In this document: positions 1 through 7,012 of the stretch, one piece after another | Layout of the letters: each line of letters starts with the position of its first letter | How positions within the stretch are numbered: the first letter of the stretch is position 1 | From: Bacteroidales bacterium | Lineage (GTDB): Bacteria > Bacteroidota > Bacteroidia > Bacteroidales > JAEINX01 | Assembly: GCA_016342645.1 (NCBI GenBank) | Contig: JAEINX010000023.1 | Coordinates: 1-43,047 of the forward strand | Direction of reading: 5' to 3' | Length of the DNA stretch: 43,047 nucleotides | The notes under the pieces: generated by a model | Databases searched by the model: none | What the model was told of the DNA's origin: nothing | What the model saw: only the letters and a program-made list of their open reading frames with translations | Position numbers and translations under genes: made by a program

Positions 1-173
1 AAGGTCATGCAAAAATAGGAATTGGAGATAAAACATTTGAAGTTAAACAAAATAACATTGTTTTTATTCCTGCCGGTATTCCACATTGGTATGAAACAAT
101 TGGAAAAGAAGCCTTTGAGTTTCTGTGTATGATTCCAAATATGGAAGACAAAATGGAAGTACTTGAAGATTAA
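1..173 (+). CDS. cupin-domain protein, C-terminal part (5' end outside window)
   Basis: An open frame enters from the left edge (first full codon at position 3) and stops at TAA 171-173, leaving 56 residues. It contains the typical second cupin motif, seen as IVFIPAGIPHWYE, where the Pro-x-Gly-x-Pro-His turn supplies the last metal-binding histidine of a double-stranded beta-helix. It then ends in a short acidic tail. Small single-domain cupins bind a metal and act as isomerases, dioxygenases or sugar-binding regulators; the visible part cannot say which. Cupin fold is fairly sure, function unknown. Confidence 0.75.
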   Translation, partial: GHAKIGIGDKTFEVKQNNIVFIPAGIPHWYETIGKEAFEFLCMIPNMEDKMEVLED

Positions 174-327
174 TCAAAAGATATTGTTTATTATTTCAAT
201 TTCCGGAATCGAAACGTTTTTTTTAGCAAGATTGTTTAATTCTCTCTTTTTTATTTTTTCTTGCATTTTTAGTATATTATGCAGATATTTGTTGTATAAT
301 AAAATATTGCCAAAGAAAGGAAAAATT

Positions 328-555
328 ATGGAAAGAATTGATCTCCCTCTATCCAAACTAACATCTGCTCAAAAACTTGATCTAATGGAGACTATCTGGG
401 ATGACTTGACAAGGGATGAAAAAACAATTGAATCACCTGCTTGGCATGAAGCAGTTCTTATAGATAGAAATAAAGCCCTATCAGCCGGCAAAGTAACCAT
501 ATCCGATTGGGAAGAAGCTAAGAACAGAATAAGAAAGAACATTTCATGCAAGTAA
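328..555 (+). CDS. addiction module antitoxin (TIGR02574-like)
   Basis: A 75-residue acidic helical protein. The start is the ATG at 328, preceded by AAAGAAAGGA; an upstream in-frame ATG at 163 would add an implausible hydrophobic leader. The pattern LTSAQKLDLMETIWDDL near the N-terminus and a C-terminal DWEEAKNRI helix are characteristic of the short addiction-module family that pairs with ParE/RelE toxins. Its last 10 bases overlap the ATG (546) of the toxin frame, the usual antitoxin-then-toxin order. It should neutralise the toxin and autorepress the operon, but the partner is broken by a stop codon, so this may now be a solitary antitoxin. Confidence 0.8.
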   Translation: MERIDLPLSKLTSAQKLDLMETIWDDLTRDEKTIESPAWHEAVLIDRNKALSAGKVTISDWEEAKNRIRKNISCK

Positions 556-842
556 GAATCCTTAGTATTGCCGAGAGAGATATTGAAAATGGATACTATT
601 TCTATGAGCGTTAATCTGACGGACTTGGATATTACTTCCTTGATTCTCTTTACTCTGATATAGATTCATTATCTTTTTTCGCACGCATTCATTCTATAGT
701 TTTCGGGTTCCATAGGCTTCTCTATAAAAGGTTTCCGTTTGCAGTGTATTATGAAATTATCAATGATGTGGTTATTGTAACAGTTGTGCTGGATTGCCGA
801 ATGAATCCAAGTTGGATTAAGGAAAGACTGATGAAAGATTAA
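546..842 (+). pseudogene. ParE/RelE-family toxin, broken by an in-frame TAA
   Basis: The frame starting at ATG 546 encodes a recognisable ParE-type toxin of 98 codons, but codon 23 (612-614) is TAA. Before the stop the frame reads MQVRILSIAERDIENGYYFY; after it come the family's conserved parts (DGLGYYFLDSL, FGFHRLLYKRFPFAVYY, VVLDCRMNPSWI), in frame to TAA 840-842. A single C-to-T or G-to-T change (CAA or GAA to TAA) would explain the break; no other damage is visible, so inactivation looks recent. TAA is not a known recoding signal here. A sequencing error is possible. The antitoxin upstream is intact. Confidence 0.8.
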
Positions 843-1026
843 AAAATTGCAAAAAGCTTATAGAGTATAGCTATACCATTTTATTATAAAACTTTTAAAT
901 ATATTTGAAAGTTGAAATTGAACAGGTGAATGAAAGATATGGATATTTAAATCAATGCAATATTTCGTGTCAACTTTAGCCTTTTGAAAAAATTATTCAA
1001 AAATTCGAATTTTTTTTTTGAAAAAT

Positions 1027-1049
1027 TATAGTTTGTATTGCAAACTATA
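1027..1049 (+). promoter_or_regulatory. perfect inverted repeat, candidate operator
   Basis: TATAGTTTG, five bases, then CAAACTATA: 9-bp arms with no mismatch. The right arm ends two bases before the -7 box TATCTTTG at 1051-1058, so a bound dimer would cover the promoter. The downstream operon encodes a winged-helix regulator, which makes autoregulation the simplest reading (inference). Confidence 0.6.
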
Positions 1050-1050
1050 T

Positions 1051-1058
1051 TATCTTTG
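1051..1058 (+). promoter_or_regulatory. Bacteroidota -7 box TATCTTTG
   Basis: Matches TAnnTTTG of the Bacteroidota primary sigma factor. It lies 36 bp before the chosen ATG at 1095. No good -33 TTTG lies at the usual 19-21 bp spacing; the nearest TTTG (1032-1035) is inside the palindrome. Confidence 0.55.
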
Positions 1059-1094
1059 CAATGTTAATTAATGTATTATTTTAAAATTATAAAG

Positions 1095-1670
1095 ATGGAA
1101 ACACAAACAAAATTAAATCCTAAAGAAAGCTTAGAGCTTATTGCAAAAACAATTGCAAAAACAAAAGAAAACTTCAAATACCAAAGTTTTTATTACCTGA
1201 TTTGGGGCTGGCTTGTTGCCTTAGCAAGTCTTTTTCAATTTGTTTTAATTGAGTTTACTGAATTTGAAATGAATTATTTACCCTGGCCTATTTTAATGTT
1301 TTTAGGAGCAATTATAACAATAATTTATTCGATCAGGTTAGGACGAGTCTCACAAACAGAAACTTATCTCGGCAATTTCATTAAACATTTATGGATTGTT
1401 TTGGGAATTTCATTTATTTTCATGTTGTTTATTTCTATAAAGTTAGAATTTTGGCCGGCACCTGGTGTGTTACTTCTTGCAGGAATAGGAACAATGGTTT
1501 CAGGATTGACTATGAAATTCAAGCCATTGATTTTCGGGGGAATAATTTTCGCTATTTTTTCGATAGTTACATTATACTTCATAGGGCCTGAACAATTAAT
1601 TCTCAATGCAATTGCTATAATCTTCGGTTACCTGATTCCGGGTTATTTATTAAAAAATTCAAAAAAATAA
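1095..1670 (+). CDS. integral membrane protein cotranscribed with HTH_34 regulator
   Basis: 191 residues from the ATG at 1095 (METQTKLNPKESLEL); the ATG at 1071 would add eight residues. After a charged N-terminal helix of about 35 residues there are five or six hydrophobic segments (about 40-60, 68-86, 105-122, 125-142, 148-166 and 170-186), so it sits in the cytoplasmic membrane. No catalytic motif is seen. The stop is six bases before the ATG of a winged-helix regulator, so the two form an operon. Such pairs of a small membrane protein and an HTH_34 regulator are common in Bacteroidota, but the function of the membrane partner is not known to me. Confidence 0.7.
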   Translation: METQTKLNPKESLELIAKTIAKTKENFKYQSFYYLIWGWLVALASLFQFVLIEFTEFEMNYLPWPILMFLGAIITIIYSIRLGRVSQTETYLGNFIKHLWIVLGISFIFMLFISIKLEFWPAPGVLLLAGIGTMVSGLTMKFKPLIFGGIIFAIFSIVTLYFIGPEQLILNAIAIIFGYLIPGYLLKNSKK

Positions 1671-1676
1671 TTTGCT

Positions 1677-1964
1677 ATGTATAAAGACTTGGATCCGGTT
1701 TTAAACACGCAGGTTAGATTGGCTATTGTTTCGTCATTGATTAAAGTCAAACAAGCAGATTTTAATTATCTTAAACAACAATGCAATACAACTCAAGGAA
1801 ATATGAGCCATCAAATAAAAAAACTTAAAGAAGCTGAGTATATCGAAGTAATTAAAACCTATAGCGGTAATTATCCGAAAACAATTTGCAGAATAACACC
1901 AAAAGGGATTTCAGCATTTGAAGAATATGTAAAAACTATAAAAACATATTTGGAATTGAAATAA
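1677..1964 (+). CDS. winged-helix transcriptional regulator (HTH_34 type)
   Basis: 95 residues, essentially one winged helix-turn-helix domain. The segment NTQVRLAIVSSL opens the first helix, DFNYLKQQCNTTQGNMSHQI is the helix-turn-helix with its recognition helix, and the wing follows around residues 58-75 (YIEVIKTYSGNYPKTICRIT). This matches the MarR/ArsR-like HTH_34 (PF13601) group, which usually lacks an obvious ligand domain. It is the second gene of a two-gene operon behind a perfect 23-bp palindrome at the promoter, so negative autoregulation is likely. No metal-binding cysteines of the ArsR type are present. Confidence 0.8.
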   Translation: MYKDLDPVLNTQVRLAIVSSLIKVKQADFNYLKQQCNTTQGNMSHQIKKLKEAEYIEVIKTYSGNYPKTICRITPKGISAFEEYVKTIKTYLELK

Positions 1965-2023
1965 ATTTCTTCTAAAAATAATTGCAAAATATCTAATCCT
2001 AATTGTTATATCGTTATTATTCA

Positions 2024-2055
2024 ACAATATAACAATTTAACCATATAGCCATTTG
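2024..2055 (+). repeat. period-8 array (ACAATATA / ACAATTTA / ACCATATA / GCCATTTG)
   Basis: Four consecutive 8-bp units, in exact phase, of an A-x-C-A-A-T-type word. The 22 bases 2023-2044 recur identically at 4556-4577, so this is a small dispersed family rather than a local accident. It lies between the regulator gene and the next ORF and is not coding. Confidence 0.6.
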
Positions 2056-2192
2056 ATTGAGGGAATTAAAAGTAAGTGCGTTTCTATTAATGAAAATAGC
2101 AATTTTGATGAGGTAAGGAATAAGTTTTTATTACTAATTTTACCGTAATAAATTTTTGTAGTACTGCATTAGGAAAATGAATATTATTTAAA

Positions 2193-2939
2193 ATGAGCTC
2201 AATAAGAAAAATTGATGAAGAAAATTATATTCTTAAGTATTTCAGCAAAGAACTTCCTGATTTTCCAAAAGCCAAATTATTAAAAACCGAATCACCTGAT
2301 TTTGTTATATGTTTAAATTCAAGAAATAAAATTGGAATTGAATTAACAAAATTGACGAACAAAATTCCCGACAAGAATAAATATGGCAATAAAATTGTAA
2401 GGTCTTATGAAAATAAAATTCTTGTGAAAGCCAAACAAACCTATGAATCAAATTTCAAACACAAATTCTATCTGGCAGTATATTTTTCTAATTCTTTTAT
2501 TATCAATAATAATCAGATTGATTTGTTTGCAAATGTATTAGTGCAAATAGTTTATCAAAACACAAAAGAATGCAATTTTAGTTCATATTTTAGCCTGAAA
2601 ATTGAAAACACCGATTTACCAAAACAAATTGAGTGGATTCGGATAATTCATCATCCGGAAGTTGAAACCTCAATCTGGAAAAACAGGCCGGAATATTTGG
2701 ATTGTGAATTTTCAAAAGAAAACATTCAACACACTATAAAATTAAAAAATGATAAAATAGCATTATATCAAAAAAAGAAAATAAATACTTTCTGGTTGAT
2801 TATAATAATTGATTACTTTAGTAATAACTTCTCATATAATATTCATAACAAGATAAATAATTGGAGTTTTGATTCAAAATTCCATAAAGTTTTTCTTTTC
2901 GAACTTTTTTGTCGAAAAATATTTAATCTAAATATTTGA
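2193..2939 (+). CDS. hypothetical protein with nuclease-like N-terminus
   Basis: 248 residues; not recognised. Near residues 33-52 it has SPDFVICLNSRNKIGIELTK, a beta-hairpin pattern (Asp-Phe ... Ile-x-Ile-Glu-x-Thr) like the core of PD-(D/E)xK enzymes, here with Glu-Leu-Thr in place of Glu-x-Lys. The middle is mixed alpha/beta and the C-terminus is rich in aromatic, Asn and Lys residues. There is no signal peptide, and it stands alone in its orientation with over 200 bp on each side. A degenerate restriction-endonuclease-like fold is a guess from a short motif only. Confidence 0.5.
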   Translation: MSSIRKIDEENYILKYFSKELPDFPKAKLLKTESPDFVICLNSRNKIGIELTKLTNKIPDKNKYGNKIVRSYENKILVKAKQTYESNFKHKFYLAVYFSNSFIINNNQIDLFANVLVQIVYQNTKECNFSSYFSLKIENTDLPKQIEWIRIIHHPEVETSIWKNRPEYLDCEFSKENIQHTIKLKNDKIALYQKKKINTFWLIIIIDYFSNNFSYNIHNKINNWSFDSKFHKVFLFELFCRKIFNLNI

Positions 2940-3195
2940 AATAAATGCTTATCAGCTACTAAACTCATTTAAAACCTTAACTTCTTAGAAAAAATGCAAT
3001 GACTTTTTGGTTTAATGGACAAAATTCAGGCTGAAGTATAGCTCAAAACCTTTATTATTAATAGTTTTGTTGGTTTGAAAGCTATGAATAAAAAATTCCT
3101 TAATTTCAATAATTTGGTAATAAAAAATATCTCAAAACAAAACCATTGAGGTATTCAGGCGGATTTTTTATTAATTAAAACATAGATTTTATGAT

Positions 3196-4452
3196 TCAGT
3201 GTTTAATAATTTTCTCAATCTCATCAATACAAGGCTTAATAGCTTTTGGGATTTCTATTTTTGATTGAATTGAAGTCAAATCTTTCAATCCACTTCCGGT
3301 TAATAAAACCAAGTTTTTTGATTTATCTTCAAATTTATGATTTTCAATATATTTTATTAATCCGGCATAAGCAGCAGCAGAAGCAGGTTCGGTAAATATC
3401 CCTTTTTCGTTGCTTAATAAAACCGAAGCATCAAGAATCTCGTTATCGGAAACGGTGATAAACTCACCATGATACTCTTTAATGTAGGCGGAAGCCATAT
3501 AAAAATTTCTTGGAATATCAACAGCAATTGAGTCTGCAATCGTTCTTGAGGGTTTACTTATAAACTCCTCCGCAAAAATATTTCTTGTCAAATTGTCGCT
3601 GCCTTTTGCCTGAACAGCAACTATAACAGGCATTTTATTGATCAAACCGATCTTTAATAAATCTTCAAAACCTTTATAAACTCCAGAAATTATCACCCCA
3701 TCACCAACCGGAACAAAAACACGATCGGGAAGTGAAAAATTCATTTCCAAAGCTATTTCAAATGACACGGTTTTCTTTCCTTCGATAGTTAAAGGATTAT
3801 AAGCTGTGTTCCTATTATAAAAGCCATAATGTTTGGAAGCTTCAATACTAAGATCGAAGGCATCATCATATGTTCCGTCAACAGGAATTATTGTAGCACC
3901 GTACATTACAATCTGAGTCAATTTAGCCTGAGGAGCAGAGGCAGGTACAAAAACTATTGCTTTTTGTTGTTGGGAGGCACAAATTCCGGCTATGGATGAG
4001 CCTGCATTTCCGGTTGAGGCAGTAACAATCGTTTTAATTTCATTTTCTTTGGCATAAGCCGAAACAACTGCCGAGGCCCTGTCCTTGAAAGAAAAAGTTG
4101 GGTTTTGGGAATCGTCTTTAAGAAAAATATCAAAAGGAAGATTCTCTCCTCTCAAAGAATTTGTTTTATAAAGTGGTGTTTGGCCAATTTTTAGAAGTGG
4201 AAAACATCTTTTATCAAATAGAGGCAATAGATCAAAAAAGTCTAACTCAGGAAACCCGACAGGTTTTTCAATGCTGTCAGGTTTTAAAACAGATTTTATA
4301 ATATTTTCAAAATTATATATTGTTTTTAAAACTCCTTTGGGAGGTGATTTTGAAGAATTTTCTTTTTCACATTCAGGACAAAAATATTGTACTTCAGCCG
4401 GCGAATATGTTTTACCGCAGTTAATACATTGAAAATGAAATTTATCGGTCAT
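3196..4452 (-). CDS. thrC: threonine synthase-like PLP enzyme
   Basis: 418 residues, fold-type II PLP enzyme. An N-terminal zinc ribbon has Cys9, Cys12, Cys25 and Cys28 (QCINCG ... YFCPEC), as in archaeal and plant-type threonine synthases. The PLP lysine is in NPTFSFKDRAS (around residue 124), followed by TASTGNAGSSIA for the phosphate of PLP, and LLTGSGLKD near the end. Known reaction: O-phosphohomoserine to threonine. The usual partners thrA and thrB are not here; instead it follows another PLP enzyme and a YgfK-type oxidoreductase on the same strand, so it may be a paralogue acting on a related substrate such as cysteate or diaminopropionate. Fold and family are certain, the exact substrate is not. 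Confidence 0.8.
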   Translation of the reverse strand: MTDKFHFQCINCGKTYSPAEVQYFCPECEKENSSKSPPKGVLKTIYNFENIIKSVLKPDSIEKPVGFPELDFFDLLPLFDKRCFPLLKIGQTPLYKTNSLRGENLPFDIFLKDDSQNPTFSFKDRASAVVSAYAKENEIKTIVTASTGNAGSSIAGICASQQQKAIVFVPASAPQAKLTQIVMYGATIIPVDGTYDDAFDLSIEASKHYGFYNRNTAYNPLTIEGKKTVSFEIALEMNFSLPDRVFVPVGDGVIISGVYKGFEDLLKIGLINKMPVIVAVQAKGSDNLTRNIFAEEFISKPSRTIADSIAVDIPRNFYMASAYIKEYHGEFITVSDNEILDASVLLSNEKGIFTEPASAAAYAGLIKYIENHKFEDKSKNLVLLTGSGLKDLTSIQSKIEIPKAIKPCIDEIEKIIKH

Positions 4453-4510
4453 AAGAATTAATTATTAACAAAATTTTCAAATCACATTATGTGTTTTTTA
4501 TCAAAATCAA

Positions 4511-4578
4511 ATTGTTAAATGGTTACATTGTTTTATTGTTGTTTTATAACCATTTAACAATATAACAATTTAACCATT
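4511..4578 (+). repeat. period-8 array with 15-bp inverted repeat
   Basis: Four 8-bp units run in phase from 4547 (TAACCATT, TAACAATA, TAACAATT, TAACCATT). The 15 bases 4511-4525 (ATTGTTAAATGGTTA) are the exact reverse complement of 4547-4561, giving a possible stem around a 21-base loop. It shares 22 identical bases with 2023-2044. It sits between the TrpB-like and ThrC-like genes and could form a hairpin in their transcript. Confidence 0.6.
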
Positions 4579-4645
4579 GGTATTCATATCAACAATAAGA
4601 GTGAAATTTACATTTAAGATTATTTATTTAAACAAATTCAACAAG

Positions 4646-6118
4646 TTACAAATACTTTTTCAACAAACCGGTCTTTTCGTTGAATTCATTGATTTCTTCA
4701 TCCCAAAGGTCAACTTTTGAATATTGATCGGTCCAATAATTTTCATCATACCATTGTGCATTCAACTCTTCAAGAGTTTTTCCTTGTTGTTCAATCCATG
4801 TAAAATATTTCAAATTATGAATTCTCTTTTTATCATAATAATTCAATTCCAACATATGATCGATTGTAAGCCCATGCAATCGTCCCTCATAATCAACTGC
4901 TGCTGAAGTTTTAGTATATTCGCCAAGCCTTTCATTTTCTTCAATAATTCTTGATTTATACATTTCCATCGAATCGGTTGCAACCGTAAATACAACATCA
5001 TCTTTATTCATTTCGTAATACTTAGCCATTTTTATTGCACCCATTAAGTTGGCAATTGATGAAATTCCAAGCAGATCAAGTTTTGCTATAAGTTCAGGGT
5101 CAACTTCATTTTCAATAAGTTTTTTATGGCCTTCTTTTTCATTGAAAAGTCTCATCAAACGCATATTAACTTCATCATCGATTCCGGCAACCATATCCAT
5201 GTTTCTAATATTATGTATCCATGGCACATGTTTGTCGCCAATACCTTCAATTCGGTGGCCACCATAACCGTTGTATAATAAAGTTGGGCATTGCAATGCT
5301 TCGCCTGCACAAACCTTCATTAAAGGAAATTTTGTTCGCAAATAATCTGTACAGCCCAAAGTTCCGGCAGACCCCTGTGTCAAAAATACCGCACTAAAAC
5401 GATTGTTATCAGTCTTTTCCAAGTTATAAACTTCTTCCATTGCCGGCCCTGTTACAGCATAATGCCATAATGAATTTCCAATTTCCGAAAATTGATTTAG
5501 GTTTACTATTTTGTCTCCTCTTTCAGCTTTTAGCTCTTTTACTTTGTCATAGATTTCTTTCACATTACTTTCGCATCCGGGAGTGGCAAAAACCTCGGCA
5601 CCAACTTTATGCAACCATTCAAATCGTTCGGACGACATTCCTTCGGGAAGCACGGCAATTGAATCACAACCAAGCAAGTATGAGTCGTAAGCTCCTCCCC
5701 TACAATAATTTCCGGTTGATGGCCATAATGCTTTTTGGCTTGTTGGATCGAAATGACCGGTAATTAATTTTTCAACTAAAGGGCCAAATGTTGCTCCAAC
5801 TTTATGTGCTCCTGTCGGAAAAAACTTACCAATCAGCATAATTATTCTGGCATTAACGCCGGTTATTTCTTTCGGAAATTCCAAATAATTAATTCCTCCA
5901 AAATCACCGCCAAATCTTACGGCTTCGTTTTTCCATGTTATTCTGAAAAGATTAAGAGAATTTAAATCCCACAAACCTATGTTTTTTAACTCTTCACGAA
6001 TTTTTTCGGGAATCAGTTCAGGATTCCGCATTTGCTTATATGTTGGAATTATTATATTTTTTTCCTTACATCTTTCGATTGTTTTTTTTAGAACTTTTTC
6101 GTTTATTTTTTCCTTCAT
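4646..6118 (-). CDS. TrpB-like (TrpB2/cysteine-synthase superfamily) PLP enzyme
   Basis: 490 residues, longer than ordinary TrpB (about 400) or TrpB2 (about 430). The lysine that would bind PLP is in FPTGAHKVGATFG, resembling the GAHK motif of tryptophan synthase beta; a second glycine-rich loop, TQGSAGTLGCTDYL, should hold the cofactor phosphate. WPSTGNYCRGGAYDS is strongly conserved in this group as I recall it. No trpA or other trp operon gene adjoins it. Next to the ThrC-like gene and downstream of ygfK it may take part in amino-acid beta-elimination or beta-replacement. The reaction is not known; PLP-dependent enzyme is secure. Confidence 0.75.
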   Translation of the reverse strand: MKEKINEKVLKKTIERCKEKNIIIPTYKQMRNPELIPEKIREELKNIGLWDLNSLNLFRITWKNEAVRFGGDFGGINYLEFPKEITGVNARIIMLIGKFFPTGAHKVGATFGPLVEKLITGHFDPTSQKALWPSTGNYCRGGAYDSYLLGCDSIAVLPEGMSSERFEWLHKVGAEVFATPGCESNVKEIYDKVKELKAERGDKIVNLNQFSEIGNSLWHYAVTGPAMEEVYNLEKTDNNRFSAVFLTQGSAGTLGCTDYLRTKFPLMKVCAGEALQCPTLLYNGYGGHRIEGIGDKHVPWIHNIRNMDMVAGIDDEVNMRLMRLFNEKEGHKKLIENEVDPELIAKLDLLGISSIANLMGAIKMAKYYEMNKDDVVFTVATDSMEMYKSRIIEENERLGEYTKTSAAVDYEGRLHGLTIDHMLELNYYDKKRIHNLKYFTWIEQQGKTLEELNAQWYDENYWTDQYSKVDLWDEEINEFNEKTGLLKKYL

Positions 6119-6232
6119 TAACTTATTATATTATGTATATATTGTTTATTAATATTGATGTTCGATTGAAAAATTTATTACGACTTTTTTGAGCAAAAAA
6201 ACTCAATGCAAATTATTAGTAAAATATTTTTT

Positions 6233-6901
6233 TCAAATATCGGTTGATAGTATTGATGAAAGAACCATATTGTTCATTTCTTTATCAAAAATCGATTGAA
6301 CTAAAATTTCAAATCCTTCTACAACAAAACTTTTAATAACTCCATCATCAGATTTTTTCACCTCATTGTATTGCTGATCTTCTAAATGGTATTGCTCAAT
6401 TATTTTCTTTTCGGGATCAATTATCCAATATTCTTCAATTCCATGAGCTTCATAATCCATAAATTTTATTCCTCTATCATTTTTCTTTGTTGACTCCGAT
6501 AATATTTCAACTACAAAATCGGGAACAGGAAATAAAACCTGTTCCGGCTTGAATTGATTTGATTTTTCTTTTTTGAAAAAACAAATATCCGGCTCATAAT
6601 CATTTCGTGTTAAAGATATCATTATCTTTTCAATTCCAATAAATCCCAAATCATTTTTATTGACATATGCGTTTAGCAAACTCGCTAACAATAAATTAGT
6701 TTGATTATGAATTTGCCTTACGGGTGAATGCAAAACAATTTGACCATTTATAAATTCAGCTTTTTGGTTTTCAGAAACTTCTTTATAAAATTGTTTTCTT
6801 TTTATATATTCGTTGCCCAAAATTGATTTTGCCTGTTGCAATATTAAATAAACATCAGGCCTTTCAATTATTTCTTTAAGGATTTGCTCTTTTAAATACA
6901 T
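6233..6901 (-). CDS. Uma2 family (DUF820) endonuclease-like protein
   Basis: 222 residues from the ATG at 6901; a longer frame begins with TTG at 6922, but that codon overlaps the -7 box, so 6901 is the better start. The core has YEPDICFFKK followed by VPDFVVEILSEST, the Asp and Glu-x-x-Ser/Thr pattern of Uma2 PD-(D/E)xK folds, and the typical later part EYWIIDPEKKIIEQY. These proteins occur in many diverse copies in some bacteria and their cellular role is unclear. It sits between the ygfK and TrpB-like genes on the same strand but has its own promoter, so it may be a later insertion into that neighbourhood. Confidence 0.85.
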   Translation of the reverse strand: MYLKEQILKEIIERPDVYLILQQAKSILGNEYIKRKQFYKEVSENQKAEFINGQIVLHSPVRQIHNQTNLLLASLLNAYVNKNDLGFIGIEKIMISLTRNDYEPDICFFKKEKSNQFKPEQVLFPVPDFVVEILSESTKKNDRGIKFMDYEAHGIEEYWIIDPEKKIIEQYHLEDQQYNEVKKSDDGVIKSFVVEGFEILVQSIFDKEMNNMVLSSILSTDI

Positions 6902-6919
6902 TTTCGTTTTCAATTTTAA

Positions 6920-6927
6920 CAAAGTTA
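6920..6927 (-). promoter_or_regulatory. -7 box TAACTTTG for the Uma2 gene
   Basis: TAnnTTTG on the minus strand, about 18 bp before the ATG at 6901, so the 5' leader would be only a few bases. It supports the shorter start. No clear -33 element was seen. Confidence 0.5.
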
Positions 6928-7012
6928 CAAAAAAATGGTTTCTCAGGAAATTATTTGTTAATTACAAATATCAAGAATAAGAATTAAAATCAATGTTTTC
7001 AATTTGCAAAGT

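Noticed and set aside
163..327. N-terminal extension of the antitoxin from ATG 163
   Set aside because: It would add 55 hydrophobic residues absent from the family; the ATG at 328 has a ribosome site and the right length.
546..842. Stop-codon readthrough or selenocysteine recoding of the ParE toxin
   Set aside because: The codon is TAA, not TGA, and no stem-loop of SECIS type follows.
5440..5763. 107-codon plus-strand ORF
   Set aside because: It lies wholly inside the TrpB-like gene on the other strand and has no family features. Other long antisense frames (for example 36982-37470, 40966-41262, 10369-10629) were dropped for the same reason.
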